64,000 bases of DNA, taken from assembly GCA_963677085.2 (NCBI GenBank), contig CAXXFH010000004.1:2728001-2792000 (forward strand), in the 5' to 3' direction. Position numbers and translations under genes: made by a program. Source of the DNA: G963677085 sp963677085 (lineage in GTDB: Bacteria; Planctomycetota; Planctomycetia; Pirellulales; Thermoguttaceae). Below the pieces are notes generated by a model. That model made no database searches. It was not told the DNA's origin and was given only the letters and a program-made list of their open reading frames with translations. Shown piece by piece: positions 33,121 to 42,389 of the stretch (within the stretch, counting starts at the first letter, position 1; the number at the start of each line of letters is the position of its first letter).

Positions 33121-33377
33121 TTATCTGTGAAATGTTACGGATTTCGTGTTAATCAACGCGCATTCCCGTAAATGAAAATACGGCCCAGGCTGGGCACGGT
33201 CTGGGCCGTTTGCTTGCGCTTCGTGCTCCCACCCAATTTGCGGGATACTAGCCAGCCTGCCACGCCGCCCGCTGAAAAGTGACAACAAGCTGGCACGGGC
33301 GGTATACTCGAAGCATCAAGGCAGATTATCGCCAGCCGTGCCGCATGCCCGTTGATCGCCCAAAAGGATTCAACACG

Positions 33378-35915
33378 ATGTACGTAACGCGCCGCCTGCT
33401 TGTTGCCCTCGCCTTCTCGATTCTGTTCCAGGCAACGTCGACCGCCTCGGCCGCCGAGCTGTCGGAAGAAATGGCTTCGCTTCGGGCGGCCATCAACGAT
33501 TTGGTGGCTACCTTCGACAACGATTACCCGGCCGGGCCGAAATATCTGGAGCGACTGGACCATCTTGCCGCCCAACTTTCCGGGGCCACCGCCGAACAAA
33601 CGGCTGCCATCGAACGCGAGTTCACCAGCCTTCGCCGCGAGGCGCTGGTGGCCAACCCGCTTATCACCCGGCAACCGATTCTGTTCGTGGTGCGCTCGCA
33701 GTACCGTGGCGACCACCACAACACGGCTACCATGTTTCAGACGGGCGAGATCAACGCCCACAGCTTCCGAGGCACCGGGGCGATGAAGTCCATCGACTTC
33801 GCCCGTGGCGGTGAAGTAAACGTTTTGGTCGACGCCCCTACCGGCGTGGTTCGCGATCCCGACGTAAGCTTCGACGGCCGTACGATTCTCTTTTCGATGC
33901 GTCGCGACGCGGACGACGACTATCATCTGTACCAGGTCAACGCCGACGGCACGGGGCTGAAGCAGTTGACGTTCGGCAGCGGGCTGTCGGACATCGACCC
34001 GATCTACCTGCCCGACGGGCGGATCATGTTTACCTCGACGCGCGAGCCCAAGTATTGCATGTGCAATCGCCACATCATGGGTAACCTGTTCACGATGGAG
34101 GCCGACGGGGCCAACATCGAACAAGTTGGGCACAGCACGCTGCACGAGGGGCATGCAGCGATGTTGCCCGACGGCCGCGTGATCTACGACCGGTGGGAAT
34201 ACGTCGACCGAAACTTCGGCGACGCCCAGGGCGTTTGGGTGGTGAATCCCGACGGAACGAACCACGCCATTTTCTGGGGTAACAACACGAACTCGCCCGG
34301 CGGCGTGCTCGACACGCGGCTCATCCCCGGCACCGAGCAGTTCGTGGCGACATTTTCTTCCTGTCACGATCGGCCCTGGGGTGCGTTGGCGATTGTCGAC
34401 CGGCGCCTGGGTCTCGACGGTCGCCGGCCCGTGGTTCGCACCTGGCCCTCCGATGCGATCGATTTGGTAGGCCAGGGCAACTACGACACGTTCAAGCGGG
34501 TTGCAGTCAAATACGAAGACCCCTATCCGCTCTTCGATCCAGGCTATCCACAGTCGGCCGGCAAATACTTCCTTGTCTCCCGCATGACGGGCCAGGGCGA
34601 GCAGATGGGCCTGGTGTTGCTCGACACGTTCGGCAACGAAATTCTTCTGCACACCGAGGAGCCCGGCTGCTACGATCCGATGCCGCTGGCCGCACGTCCC
34701 AAGCCCCCGGCCATTCCGTCGCGCACGAACCTCGAAAAGCCGTTGGGTTATTTCTACGTGGCCGATGTTTACCAAGGCACCGACATGGACCGCGTCTCGC
34801 GAGGCGAGGTCAAGTATCTCCGCGTGGTCGAGTCGCCCGAGAAACGTCACTGGACGGGCACGGCTTGGATGGGCGCCGGCACGCAGGCGCCCGGCATGGC
34901 CTTCAACGACTTCAACAACAAACGCATCCTCGGCACCGTGCCCGTGGAGGCGGACGGCAGTGTCTATTTCGCCGTGCCGGCCGATACGTTCGTCTACTTC
35001 CAGTTGCTCGACGCAGACGGCCAGATGGTGCAATCGATGCGGAGCGGGACGATTGCCCGGCCGGGTGAGACGGCCGGTTGCGCCGGCTGCCACGAAAGCC
35101 GTCGTGGCAGCGTTCCCTACGGTGCCGCGGGCTTGGCGTTGCGTCAACCGCCCCAGCAATTGAAGCCCTGGTACGGCCCGTCTCGCAACTTCAACTATGT
35201 TACGGAAGTGCAGCCCGTGTTCGACAAACACTGCGTCGAGTGTCACGACTACGGCACGGAGGCCGCCGCGAAACTCAACCTGGCCGGTGACCTGGGTTTG
35301 ATGTTCAATACCTCATACTACGAACTGCGCACGAAAGGGTATGTGAACGTTGTTGGTGCCGGGCCGACAGAAGTGCGGTCGCCAAAGAGCTGGGGTTCGC
35401 ACGCCAGCCGGTTGGCGCAATACGTACGCCAAGGGCACGGCGATCCGGAGATCGATAAGAAGATTCAACTGAGCGACGAAGACATAGACCGTATCATCAC
35501 GTGGATCGACATCAACGCTCCCTACTATCCCGACTACGCCAGTGCCTATCGCAACTATCTCTATGGGCGATGTCCCTTGGATGATGTCCAGCTCAAGCGG
35601 CTCGGCGAGCTAACGGGCTTGAATCTACGCGACCAGAAGCTTTCGGCCCATGTGAGCTTCTCACGGCCTGAAAAGAGCTTATGCCTGGCAACGTTTTCCG
35701 ACACGCGAGATCCCAAATACCAGGAAGCTCTGCAGATTATTCGTGCCGGGCAACAAATGCTCAAGAGTCGCCCTCGGGCCGACATGCCGGGTTTTCGGTT
35801 GGTCAGCGACGTGGAAATCGCTCAAGAGGCCAAATACCGAGAGCGTCTCCGCGAAGAAGCCGCACGCCGAGAAGCCATCCTTGCCGGGCAGAAGCAGTAC
35901 GACGCCAAGCCGTAG
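33378..35915 (+). CDS. Hydrazine-synthase-alpha-related (HzsA-like) secreted c-type cytochrome with beta-propeller
   Basis: 845 residues. A signal peptide covers about residues 1-26 (ending TASAAEL). Residues 90-480 contain TolB/PD40-like propeller strands (DPDVSFDGRTILFSMRRD, DIDPIYLPDGRIMFTSTREP, HEGHAAMLPDGRVIYDRWEY). Residues 480-845 carry two haem-binding motifs, C568-A-G-C-H and C619-V-E-C-H. This layout matches the HzsA-related family, which is widespread outside anammox bacteria. No HzsB or HzsC homologue is in the window, so hydrazine synthesis should not be assumed. AAAAGGA is 10 bases before ATG 33378. The likely site is the periplasm or outer surface, with a redox role that is unknown. 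Confidence 0.8.
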   Translation: MYVTRRLLVALAFSILFQATSTASAAELSEEMASLRAAINDLVATFDNDYPAGPKYLERLDHLAAQLSGATAEQTAAIEREFTSLRREALVANPLITRQPILFVVRSQYRGDHHNTATMFQTGEINAHSFRGTGAMKSIDFARGGEVNVLVDAPTGVVRDPDVSFDGRTILFSMRRDADDDYHLYQVNADGTGLKQLTFGSGLSDIDPIYLPDGRIMFTSTREPKYCMCNRHIMGNLFTMEADGANIEQVGHSTLHEGHAAMLPDGRVIYDRWEYVDRNFGDAQGVWVVNPDGTNHAIFWGNNTNSPGGVLDTRLIPGTEQFVATFSSCHDRPWGALAIVDRRLGLDGRRPVVRTWPSDAIDLVGQGNYDTFKRVAVKYEDPYPLFDPGYPQSAGKYFLVSRMTGQGEQMGLVLLDTFGNEILLHTEEPGCYDPMPLAARPKPPAIPSRTNLEKPLGYFYVADVYQGTDMDRVSRGEVKYLRVVESPEKRHWTGTAWMGAGTQAPGMAFNDFNNKRILGTVPVEADGSVYFAVPADTFVYFQLLDADGQMVQSMRSGTIARPGETAGCAGCHESRRGSVPYGAAGLALRQPPQQLKPWYGPSRNFNYVTEVQPVFDKHCVECHDYGTEAAAKLNLAGDLGLMFNTSYYELRTKGYVNVVGAGPTEVRSPKSWGSHASRLAQYVRQGHGDPEIDKKIQLSDEDIDRIITWIDINAPYYPDYASAYRNYLYGRCPLDDVQLKRLGELTGLNLRDQKLSAHVSFSRPEKSLCLATFSDTRDPKYQEALQIIRAGQQMLKSRPRADMPGFRLVSDVEIAQEAKYRERLREEAARREAILAGQKQYDAKP

Positions 35916-35946
35916 CCTCTTCGGGTAACTTCGTTATCAAGGGCGC

Positions 35947-35970
35947 CATGCCCACGCTTGCGTGGGCATG
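35947..35970. repeat. Family A-type hairpin (CATGCCCACGCTTGCGTGGGCATG)
   Basis: A perfect 10-bp stem with arms CATGCCCACG and CGTGGGCATG. It sits 32 bases after the HzsA-like stop, between convergent genes, a good position for a bidirectional terminator, though no T-run follows. Confidence 0.7.
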
Positions 35971-36032
35971 CATCCTTGAGGAAGTCTCAATCTTCAGGTC
36001 GCAATCGCCGGTTCACGCCGAACGGCACGGTC

Positions 36033-39000
36033 TCACGGAGTCACTAGCGGCGAGAGGATCTCGCGGCATTGGGTTTCGTTGCCGGAGGCCAGGGTTTGGC
36101 CCTTGCCTTTGCCCAGCAAACGGTCGTAGGCCGCGGCGGCGTCCTTCTCGGGCAGCAATCCCTTGGCCTGATAATAGCGCAGCTCGATCAAGATCGGCCA
36201 GGGGTCGTCGTTCGACTGGTAACCGTCCAGCAGCGACGCGACGCGACGCTTCACATGCTCCGCCTGCAAGGCCGGCATGGGTTTCAGGTCGAACAGCGCG
36301 TCGACCTGCTCCAACGTTTCACGTACTAGATCGCCCGAGAGGTCCTCGCCCTTACGTTGGGCCGCAGCCACTCGACGGCTGCTGAGCGAATTCGATGTCC
36401 AAAGCGTTTTGCGTGAATCTACGTCGATCAGGCGGATGCGAATGGTGTTGTCCACGCGGCCCGTCATGCCGATGGCTTTCGGAGATAAATCCAAAATCGC
36501 GAGGGCGTCAAGTTGATAATAGTCGGCGTTGTCGAACAGGTCGGACGACTTGCCACAACCGACCAGCACCAAGCGGCGAAGCCGCGGATCGCCCTGTTGC
36601 GGCCAATCGCCGAACTGCCCACCGGCGATTCGCTGATTCAACCCGTCGGCGATCCCCGGTCCGATCGTACCGGTAATTCGCGCCAGGTCGTACTCGCTTG
36701 TCAATTGCGGCATGGCAACTTTACTGGTCCAGGTAACTCCCACCCCCCAACGCAACCCGACCACCGGGCGTTTCACTTCGGCAAACCAGCGGAGGCAATC
36801 GACCAAGTCTGCCGGCCGCAGCATCAGCGACAAAAAGTGATTCCGCACATATTCGAACGAGCTACGCACCAGGCGAATATCGCGCGAAGGCGTGCGCTGC
36901 AAGGCCGAGGGCATGAGGCCGGGCCTCGTGCTGCCGTCGAACTCCGGCAGTTCGTCGATCAATGGTTGAAGCGTGGGCGTCGACGTGGGGTTATGTGTGA
37001 TCGTGTTGATCGACACCCCGGCGTCCTGCCGAGTCAGGTTGTCGGGCAACACGACGGGAGACAAAAAGGCTTGCCCACCACCTCGCGATAACACGAGCCA
37101 CGCGCGGTCGTCGGGGCTGCCGTCGACCTGATCGCGCGCATGCCGCAGGTCGGCGCCGTTGTACTGCCAGACAACCGCCTCGCGTCCGAGATCGAAGAGC
37201 GACTGGTCGCACAACAACAGGTCGTCGCCGAGGAACTGCACGGAATCGTTGGCCGGCACATTCGCTCCATCGACCAGCAGGTGGCCGTCGCTGAGATCCC
37301 AGGCCAAGAGCGTAGAATGGCCCAACGCGGCAAATCGCCGTCCGTCGCGACTCACGGCACAGTGCAACGCGGTGCCGGAAGGCAACGACGCATTCGCCGG
37401 CCGGGCGAGCCGTCCGCGGGCCTCCCCGGTGGCCGCGTCGTAGACGTAGCCTGCGAGGTTGCCGTTGTGGTGTTCGAGCACAATCAGATAATGCCCACCG
37501 GCACTTACCGCGGCTCCGCCAACATTGTCGATCTGGTAAACTAAGCCAGCGTCGGGCAACTGTCGAACTTGAAGCCGCTCGGAATGGTCGAGCAGCGCCA
37601 CGAAATCGGTCGAGATGAATGTAGCCCAGCGAATTCGATCCGCCGACGAATCGATCTCGCTCCAGCGCGCCACTAGATTGCCGTCGGGAAACTCTGCAAT
37701 GCTGAATTCGTTGTTGTTGCCGAGCAGGAATCTTGTTCCATAGGGGCCGGCCGCCAGGAATCGATAGGTGTCGCCCAAGTCGACACTCGTACGCGAATCG
37801 CCGGAGACCAAGTCATACGAGGCCACATACTGAGGAAAACCATTCGAACGCCGCACGGGATCGCTTTGAATAAGTGCAACGGCTCGCGCGGCCTCGGGCG
37901 AGTTCGAAAAAGCGATGTGCGCAATGTCGGACTGGGAACATCCCATGGGAACGAAGCGACAGGTCGGGACGATCCGGGCGGGAGGAGCGGGATCGAGCGT
38001 CGCCTGCCAAACGATTGCGTCGCCGTTGGGTGGTCCTGCACTGGGAGGTAGAATCGCGCTGGGGTTTCCTCCGGCCAAAAGCTGTTTTCTCTGCTGTTCT
38101 TTCAGCCAGCGGATGCCAGCCGGAATCCCCAGCGAGATCATCGACTGGAAGTGATCGCCGCCGGGGATCGTCTCCAGCGTAGCCTCACCATTGTTGTGCT
38201 TGACCTTGGCAACGAAATCGCGCGACTCGCTGCATGCCACCACCCGATCGCCCGTAGCATGGAAAATAAAAACCGGCTGGCTTATCCGGTCGGCATAAGT
38301 CATCGGGCTGGCGTGCTTGATGAACTCAGGGCACTCGGGCAGATCAGCACGCAGTTCGTCCATATGCGGTGCGAAGTGCTTCACCAAATCGGCCGCTGGG
38401 GCGTAAGCCACGCAACCTTGTATGCGCGGTTCGTATTCGGAAAACAACAGGGCCATCGTCCCGGCCGAACTATGGCCGGCCACGTAGATTCGCGTGGGGT
38501 CGACCTCCGGCATGCGGGCCAATATGTAGGCCAGCGCATTGCGCGCGTTGACCAACCCTGCCCGCGATGCTTCGTACGCCTTGAACGCTCTGCGGAACTC
38601 GGCCACCGTGGCTTGCTCGGGGTCGGCCAACGCACCGTCGAGCTCGTAACCCACCACGGCGAACCCCTGCTTGACATACGGCGTATGCTCGGGCCGATCC
38701 CCGGCCGCAAGCTTCATGCCCGTCAAGAGATTGGAGCCGGCCGGCGCGATCAACACACACGGCAGAGAACGCGGGGCGTGCGTTCCCTCTGGCTGGTAAA
38801 GGTAGAGCCGGTCGCTTGCGCCAGGCTGGCCCGGGCGAACACCCAAACGGACTTCGGCGAAACGGACGCCTCGCTCGAGGGTCCGCATCGTGGGTGCCGC
38901 CGGCATCGCTGGCACGGGCACGGAGGCGACGTCGGACAACCAGCCGGAGTCCGCCGCATCATCGCCGCCCGAGCCCGACGGAAGGACATCTTTGCTCCAC

Positions 39001-39836
39001 TCGGTGATTTGTTGAACGGTTTCCTTCGTCGAAGGGGCCGAGAACAGTGCGTTAAGACCAATGGGAACCGCCACGAAAAGGCACACGTACCACCAGCCCA
39101 TCACGCGATGGAATCCGTACCATGCCAGCAAGTGATAGACGAGACTGATAATCGCCAGCGAAACGACGACGGCCACTGCGTAACCGGCACCGAACGCCAG
39201 CCTGCTTGCCAGGGGGCCCTTGCCCATGACCACAAGGTACAGCGCACCCGCCGCCCCCAGACATGTCAGCCCTGCGGCCGTATAACTGAGAATTCGCGCA
39301 AGCAGGGTTTCTATACGCTCGGAACGCGGCAAGAAGCCGATCGCCGCGATAAACAACCCCAAGGCCAAGCTGACCGTCGATTCGGTTGCGTTGCCGTGGT
39401 CGGAGTGCCACGACATGGCCACGAGCATCGCGATCAACACGACCGCAACCAGCCAGCGACGCTTCAGGAATTTGACGACGTGAGACAGAATTGGTTTCAC
39501 GGCATCCGCCTGAGGGATCGACGGCAAGGTCGCCGCGCCGCCGATACGCCCGGCGTCAACTCGTCGCCCCGCAGCCATGCCACTTGGTGGCGGTGGCGGC
39601 GGTACCGCAACGGTTTCTTCCTCGGAGAGCACGTCCAGCGGATCGGCCAGGGGTCCCAGGTCTTCAACCGCGGGAACTCCCGGAGGGACAGCTGCGGGCG
39701 AGGCAGGCATTGCGCCGGGCAACGGGGGTACGACTACCGTCGCACCACAGCTTGGACACGGCACCTGTTTATCGGCAAAACTGTCCGGTGCAGCGTAGCG
39801 CTGCCCACAGCGAGAACACTGGACCTCGATACTCAC
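36033..39836 (-). CDS. Giant fusion: zinc ribbon, membrane helices, S9-like alpha/beta hydrolase, propeller-like region, unknown C-terminal domain
   Basis: 1267 residues. Residues 1-31 form a zinc ribbon with C7, C10, C27 and C30. Residues 32-110 are Pro/Ala-rich. Residues 127-265 contain four to five membrane helices. Residues 325-590 form an alpha/beta hydrolase resembling prolyl-oligopeptidase-type enzymes, with Ser456 in GHSSAG (Ala replaces the usual fifth-position Gly), Asp530 in ATGDRV and His562 in GGDHFQ. Residues 610-960 look like irregular propeller repeats (AGPYGTRFLLGNNNEF, VSRDGRRFAALGHSTLLAWD). Residues 1000-1267 form a domain with LVLVGCGKSSDLF and VDNTIRIRLIDVDSRKTLW. The hydrolase should face outside or inside depending on helix number; I cannot settle this. 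Function unknown. Confidence 0.78.
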   Translation of the reverse strand: MSIEVQCSRCGQRYAAPDSFADKQVPCPSCGATVVVPPLPGAMPASPAAVPPGVPAVEDLGPLADPLDVLSEEETVAVPPPPPPSGMAAGRRVDAGRIGGAATLPSIPQADAVKPILSHVVKFLKRRWLVAVVLIAMLVAMSWHSDHGNATESTVSLALGLFIAAIGFLPRSERIETLLARILSYTAAGLTCLGAAGALYLVVMGKGPLASRLAFGAGYAVAVVVSLAIISLVYHLLAWYGFHRVMGWWYVCLFVAVPIGLNALFSAPSTKETVQQITEWSKDVLPSGSGGDDAADSGWLSDVASVPVPAMPAAPTMRTLERGVRFAEVRLGVRPGQPGASDRLYLYQPEGTHAPRSLPCVLIAPAGSNLLTGMKLAAGDRPEHTPYVKQGFAVVGYELDGALADPEQATVAEFRRAFKAYEASRAGLVNARNALAYILARMPEVDPTRIYVAGHSSAGTMALLFSEYEPRIQGCVAYAPAADLVKHFAPHMDELRADLPECPEFIKHASPMTYADRISQPVFIFHATGDRVVACSESRDFVAKVKHNNGEATLETIPGGDHFQSMISLGIPAGIRWLKEQQRKQLLAGGNPSAILPPSAGPPNGDAIVWQATLDPAPPARIVPTCRFVPMGCSQSDIAHIAFSNSPEAARAVALIQSDPVRRSNGFPQYVASYDLVSGDSRTSVDLGDTYRFLAAGPYGTRFLLGNNNEFSIAEFPDGNLVARWSEIDSSADRIRWATFISTDFVALLDHSERLQVRQLPDAGLVYQIDNVGGAAVSAGGHYLIVLEHHNGNLAGYVYDAATGEARGRLARPANASLPSGTALHCAVSRDGRRFAALGHSTLLAWDLSDGHLLVDGANVPANDSVQFLGDDLLLCDQSLFDLGREAVVWQYNGADLRHARDQVDGSPDDRAWLVLSRGGGQAFLSPVVLPDNLTRQDAGVSINTITHNPTSTPTLQPLIDELPEFDGSTRPGLMPSALQRTPSRDIRLVRSSFEYVRNHFLSLMLRPADLVDCLRWFAEVKRPVVGLRWGVGVTWTSKVAMPQLTSEYDLARITGTIGPGIADGLNQRIAGGQFGDWPQQGDPRLRRLVLVGCGKSSDLFDNADYYQLDALAILDLSPKAIGMTGRVDNTIRIRLIDVDSRKTLWTSNSLSSRRVAAAQRKGEDLSGDLVRETLEQVDALFDLKPMPALQAEHVKRRVASLLDGYQSNDDPWPILIELRYYQAKGLLPEKDAAAAYDRLLGKGKGQTLASGNETQCREILSPLVTP

Positions 39837-40012
39837 AGTTGCCTTCCTTCAAGAAATCCTGCCCAACAAAACCGCTACGCCAAGGAACACCCCAAAGAGC
39901 CCCCTCTTAGCGACGCAACGACACCTACCAATAGAGTGTAGTACAATAATGCCGGGTCGGCTAGTCATGAAACCGTTGCGCGCAGCCTTCACGCGAGCGG
40001 TGAAAGCGAAAA

Positions 40013-40108
40013 GGCTGTGAAAAAATGGGACTGGTTGCCAGCCAGTTGCCAAGAAAACCCGACGAATAGCGATTCGGCGAGAGTGCTTGTCCCGATTTTT
40101 TCACAGCC
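40013..40108. repeat. 96-bp element with 19/20-bp terminal inverted repeats (family H)
   Basis: GGCTGTGAAAAAATGGGAC at 40013-40031 and GTCCCGATTTTTTCACAGCC at 40089-40108 are inverted copies differing by one inserted base. The interior (CTGGTTGCCAGCCAGTTGCC) also has a small stem. No coding capacity. MITE-like, single copy in this window. Confidence 0.75.
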
Positions 40109-40189
40109 TCGAACACGCGATGCTGCTACTGCTAGCAGAAAGCTAACCGAAGGCCCACGGCGCCCGGCTAGATAGGGGTGTAGCGCCGT

Positions 40190-41914
40190 TTACCAATTCA
40201 GCCCAAATTTATCACCCCCACTGGATCGACCCACACCACCCTTCAGTGGTTTGTTCGACGTGGGACGCCGCCTCTTGGGCTCGGACAATGGCTCGGGCTC
40301 TTCGTCTTCGGGCTTTTTCTCAGGCTCCGGAGGAGCGACGGCCTGTTTCATGGAAAGGCCGATTCGCTGCTTGTCCGTGTCGACGGAGAGGACCACGACT
40401 TCCACCTCGTCGCCCTCTTTCACAACGTCGCTAGGACGCCACACGCGCTTGTGTGACAGTTCAGAGATATGAACCAGGCCTTCCACGCCCGGTTCGAGTT
40501 CTACGAATGCACCGAACTCCATCAACTTCGTCACGCGGCCTTTGGCCGTGCTGTGCTCGGGATACTTTTTCTGGGCGTCGTTCCAGGGGTTTTCCAGCAG
40601 ATCGCGATACGAGAGACCGATCTTGCGGGTTTCCGGATCGATCTTGTCGACGCGGACCTTGATGGTTTGGCCTTCCGTGAGCACGTCGCCCGGATGATTC
40701 ACACGTCCCCAGCCAAGCTGGCTAATGTGCAACAAGCCGTCGACCCCGCCGAGGTCGACAAAGGCACCGAAGTCGAGGATCTTGCGCACCACGCCTTCGT
40801 GAATCTGGCCAGGCGCAAGTGTTTCGAGCATCTGCTGCCGGGCTTCTTCACGTTCGCGTTCCAACACGGCCCGGCGACTGAGCACCAGATTGCGGCGTTC
40901 GGGGTTACACTCCGTAACGAGGCACACCCATTTCTCGCCAACGAACTGCGCCAAGTCGTCGACCCGATACATGGCAATCTGGCTAACCGGAATGAACCCG
41001 CGAAGCTGGTTAACCTCGCACTCCAATCCGCCCGTGTTGTGACCGGTTACGTTGACTTCGATGAGCATCCCGTCTTCGACTTCGTCCCAACCGGAAACGT
41101 TGGCCGCTCGATTGGGGAGGCTTAGCTCATAGAGTCCTTCCTCGGGCTGGAAACCTCGGACGATCACTTCGAGCGCCTCGCCGATGCCGGGCGGCTCGTC
41201 AAACTGGCGAATGGAGATCACGCCCTGCTCGCGACTTCCCAACTCGACGAAAACGTCTTCCCGCCGCACGGCCAGCACGCGACCGGTATGGTGGGAGTCG
41301 ATTTCCAGGTCGACCATGGCGTTGCCGCTCGACGATTGGCCGCCACCCATGAGGTCTTCCATCGAAAGATCGCCCAATGCGGCCTCGTATTCCGACTCCA
41401 TCTCGGGTGTCAGCTTGTCGCGTGCGCTGGGCGCAGGAAAGTGGCCATGCGTACTCGACGAAGTCAATCCGGCGACGTCGGCCCCCAGGGCCGTTTCGGT
41501 GTCGATGACCTCTTTTTCGAGGGTAGCCCAGCCCGTGTCGAGTTGCGAGGTGTCAGCAACTGCCGATTCGTCGTCGATGTCCTCTGCACAGAAGGCCGAC
41601 GGCGCGCTGTCTGACGCGACCGGCTCGGCCTCTTCGTCCTGTTGCACAACGACGGGTTCGAGTTTGGCGGATTCGGATTCAGCAGGTTCGGGCTTTTCGA
41701 CTACCGGTTCCCAGTCGCGCTGCCGGCGTACGTGTTGGGCAGCCGCATCGCGTTGCGATCCGATGAGGATCTTACGGCGCGACGGATCCGACGCTTCTTC
41801 CGACGAAGCCGCCTGCTGGTCGACGGATTGCTCCTCGTCAGGAGTCTGATTCGGTGTGGCCGCAGCCTGGGAAATCTGCTGATCGTGCCGGTTATTCGGG
41901 TCTTGATTGGACAA
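40190..41914 (-). CDS. Ribosomal protein S1-like RNA-binding protein with four S1 domains
   Basis: 574 residues. The first 200 are acidic, Gln/Glu/Ser-rich and probably disordered. Four S1 domains follow, at about residues 207-270 (TGRVLAVRREDVFVELG), 283-350 (GHNTGGLECEVNQLRGFIP), 372-440 (GVVRKILDFGAFVDLGGVDG) and 462-528 (GRVTKLMEFGAFVELEPGVE). The C-terminus is basic (EPKRRRPTSNKPLKGG). Bacterial S1 has four to six such domains and helps the 30S subunit bind mRNA; the long acidic extension is unusual. It may be the genuine S1 of this organism or a paralogue. Confidence 0.88.
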   Translation of the reverse strand: MSNQDPNNRHDQQISQAAATPNQTPDEEQSVDQQAASSEEASDPSRRKILIGSQRDAAAQHVRRQRDWEPVVEKPEPAESESAKLEPVVVQQDEEAEPVASDSAPSAFCAEDIDDESAVADTSQLDTGWATLEKEVIDTETALGADVAGLTSSSTHGHFPAPSARDKLTPEMESEYEAALGDLSMEDLMGGGQSSSGNAMVDLEIDSHHTGRVLAVRREDVFVELGSREQGVISIRQFDEPPGIGEALEVIVRGFQPEEGLYELSLPNRAANVSGWDEVEDGMLIEVNVTGHNTGGLECEVNQLRGFIPVSQIAMYRVDDLAQFVGEKWVCLVTECNPERRNLVLSRRAVLEREREEARQQMLETLAPGQIHEGVVRKILDFGAFVDLGGVDGLLHISQLGWGRVNHPGDVLTEGQTIKVRVDKIDPETRKIGLSYRDLLENPWNDAQKKYPEHSTAKGRVTKLMEFGAFVELEPGVEGLVHISELSHKRVWRPSDVVKEGDEVEVVVLSVDTDKQRIGLSMKQAVAPPEPEKKPEDEEPEPLSEPKRRRPTSNKPLKGGVGRSSGGDKFGLNW

Positions 41915-42234
41915 AGCTCGTCCCCTCAGAAAGCTTGCCTAGGAAAAAAAGGAAATTAGTCTGTTGGTAGACACCAAGTTTGTAATTTTAGATCATCAAC
42001 AGAGGGGTTCCAAGGGCGCAGCCGCGGAAACCCGGGAAGTACAATGCGGGGGGCCTGGTCGATTTTTCGGCCAGATGGTGTAACCCCTGCCGTTTGGTTT
42101 CCCGAGAAAGATGGAACAAACCCCCTTGAGGTGCCCCCGGCCCGGCATATTCTGCCGTGGTCGGCATTGGACGAATCGCGGTTCGCTAGTCACAATGATA
42201 GGGATAGCCTGGGCGACTTGTGGGTCAGACGTAG

Positions 42235-42350
42235 CAGCTAAGGACAAACCGAAAAGCAGCTTACCCTTTACCAAGGCGAAAACCGAGGGACGTTGCGAAA
42301 CACGGCCCGGCAAATCGGCAAGTAATTTATCGGTCGATCCGAAACAGAAG
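42235..42350. repeat. Family G element, copy 1 (about 105 bp, strongly conserved)
   Basis: From AAGGAC (42240) to TCGGTCGATCC (about 42342). It aligns with 56505-56612 almost without gaps: shared blocks CCAAGGCGAAA, CCGAGGG, ACGGCCCGGCAAATCGGCAA and TATCGGTCGATCC. It lies 45 bases upstream of the zinc-ribbon gene at 42390. Function unknown; a structured RNA, regulatory element or degenerate gene fragment are all possible. Confidence 0.75.
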
Positions 42351-42389
42351 CAACGGTCTTTCCAGGCGGCCGGAATAAAGAGGAGTGTC

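Noticed and set aside
33153..35246. 697-residue minus-strand open frame opposite the HzsA-like gene
   Set aside because: Antisense shadow; the plus-strand frame has haem motifs, propeller strands and a signal peptide.
33378..35915. Evidence for anammox metabolism
   Set aside because: A lone HzsA-related protein is common in other planctomycetes; no hzsB, hzsC or hydrazine dehydrogenase gene is seen.
38151..39941. 596-residue plus-strand open frame opposite the 1267-aa fusion
   Set aside because: Arg/His/Gly-rich shadow without domains; the minus-strand frame has a clear zinc ribbon and hydrolase.
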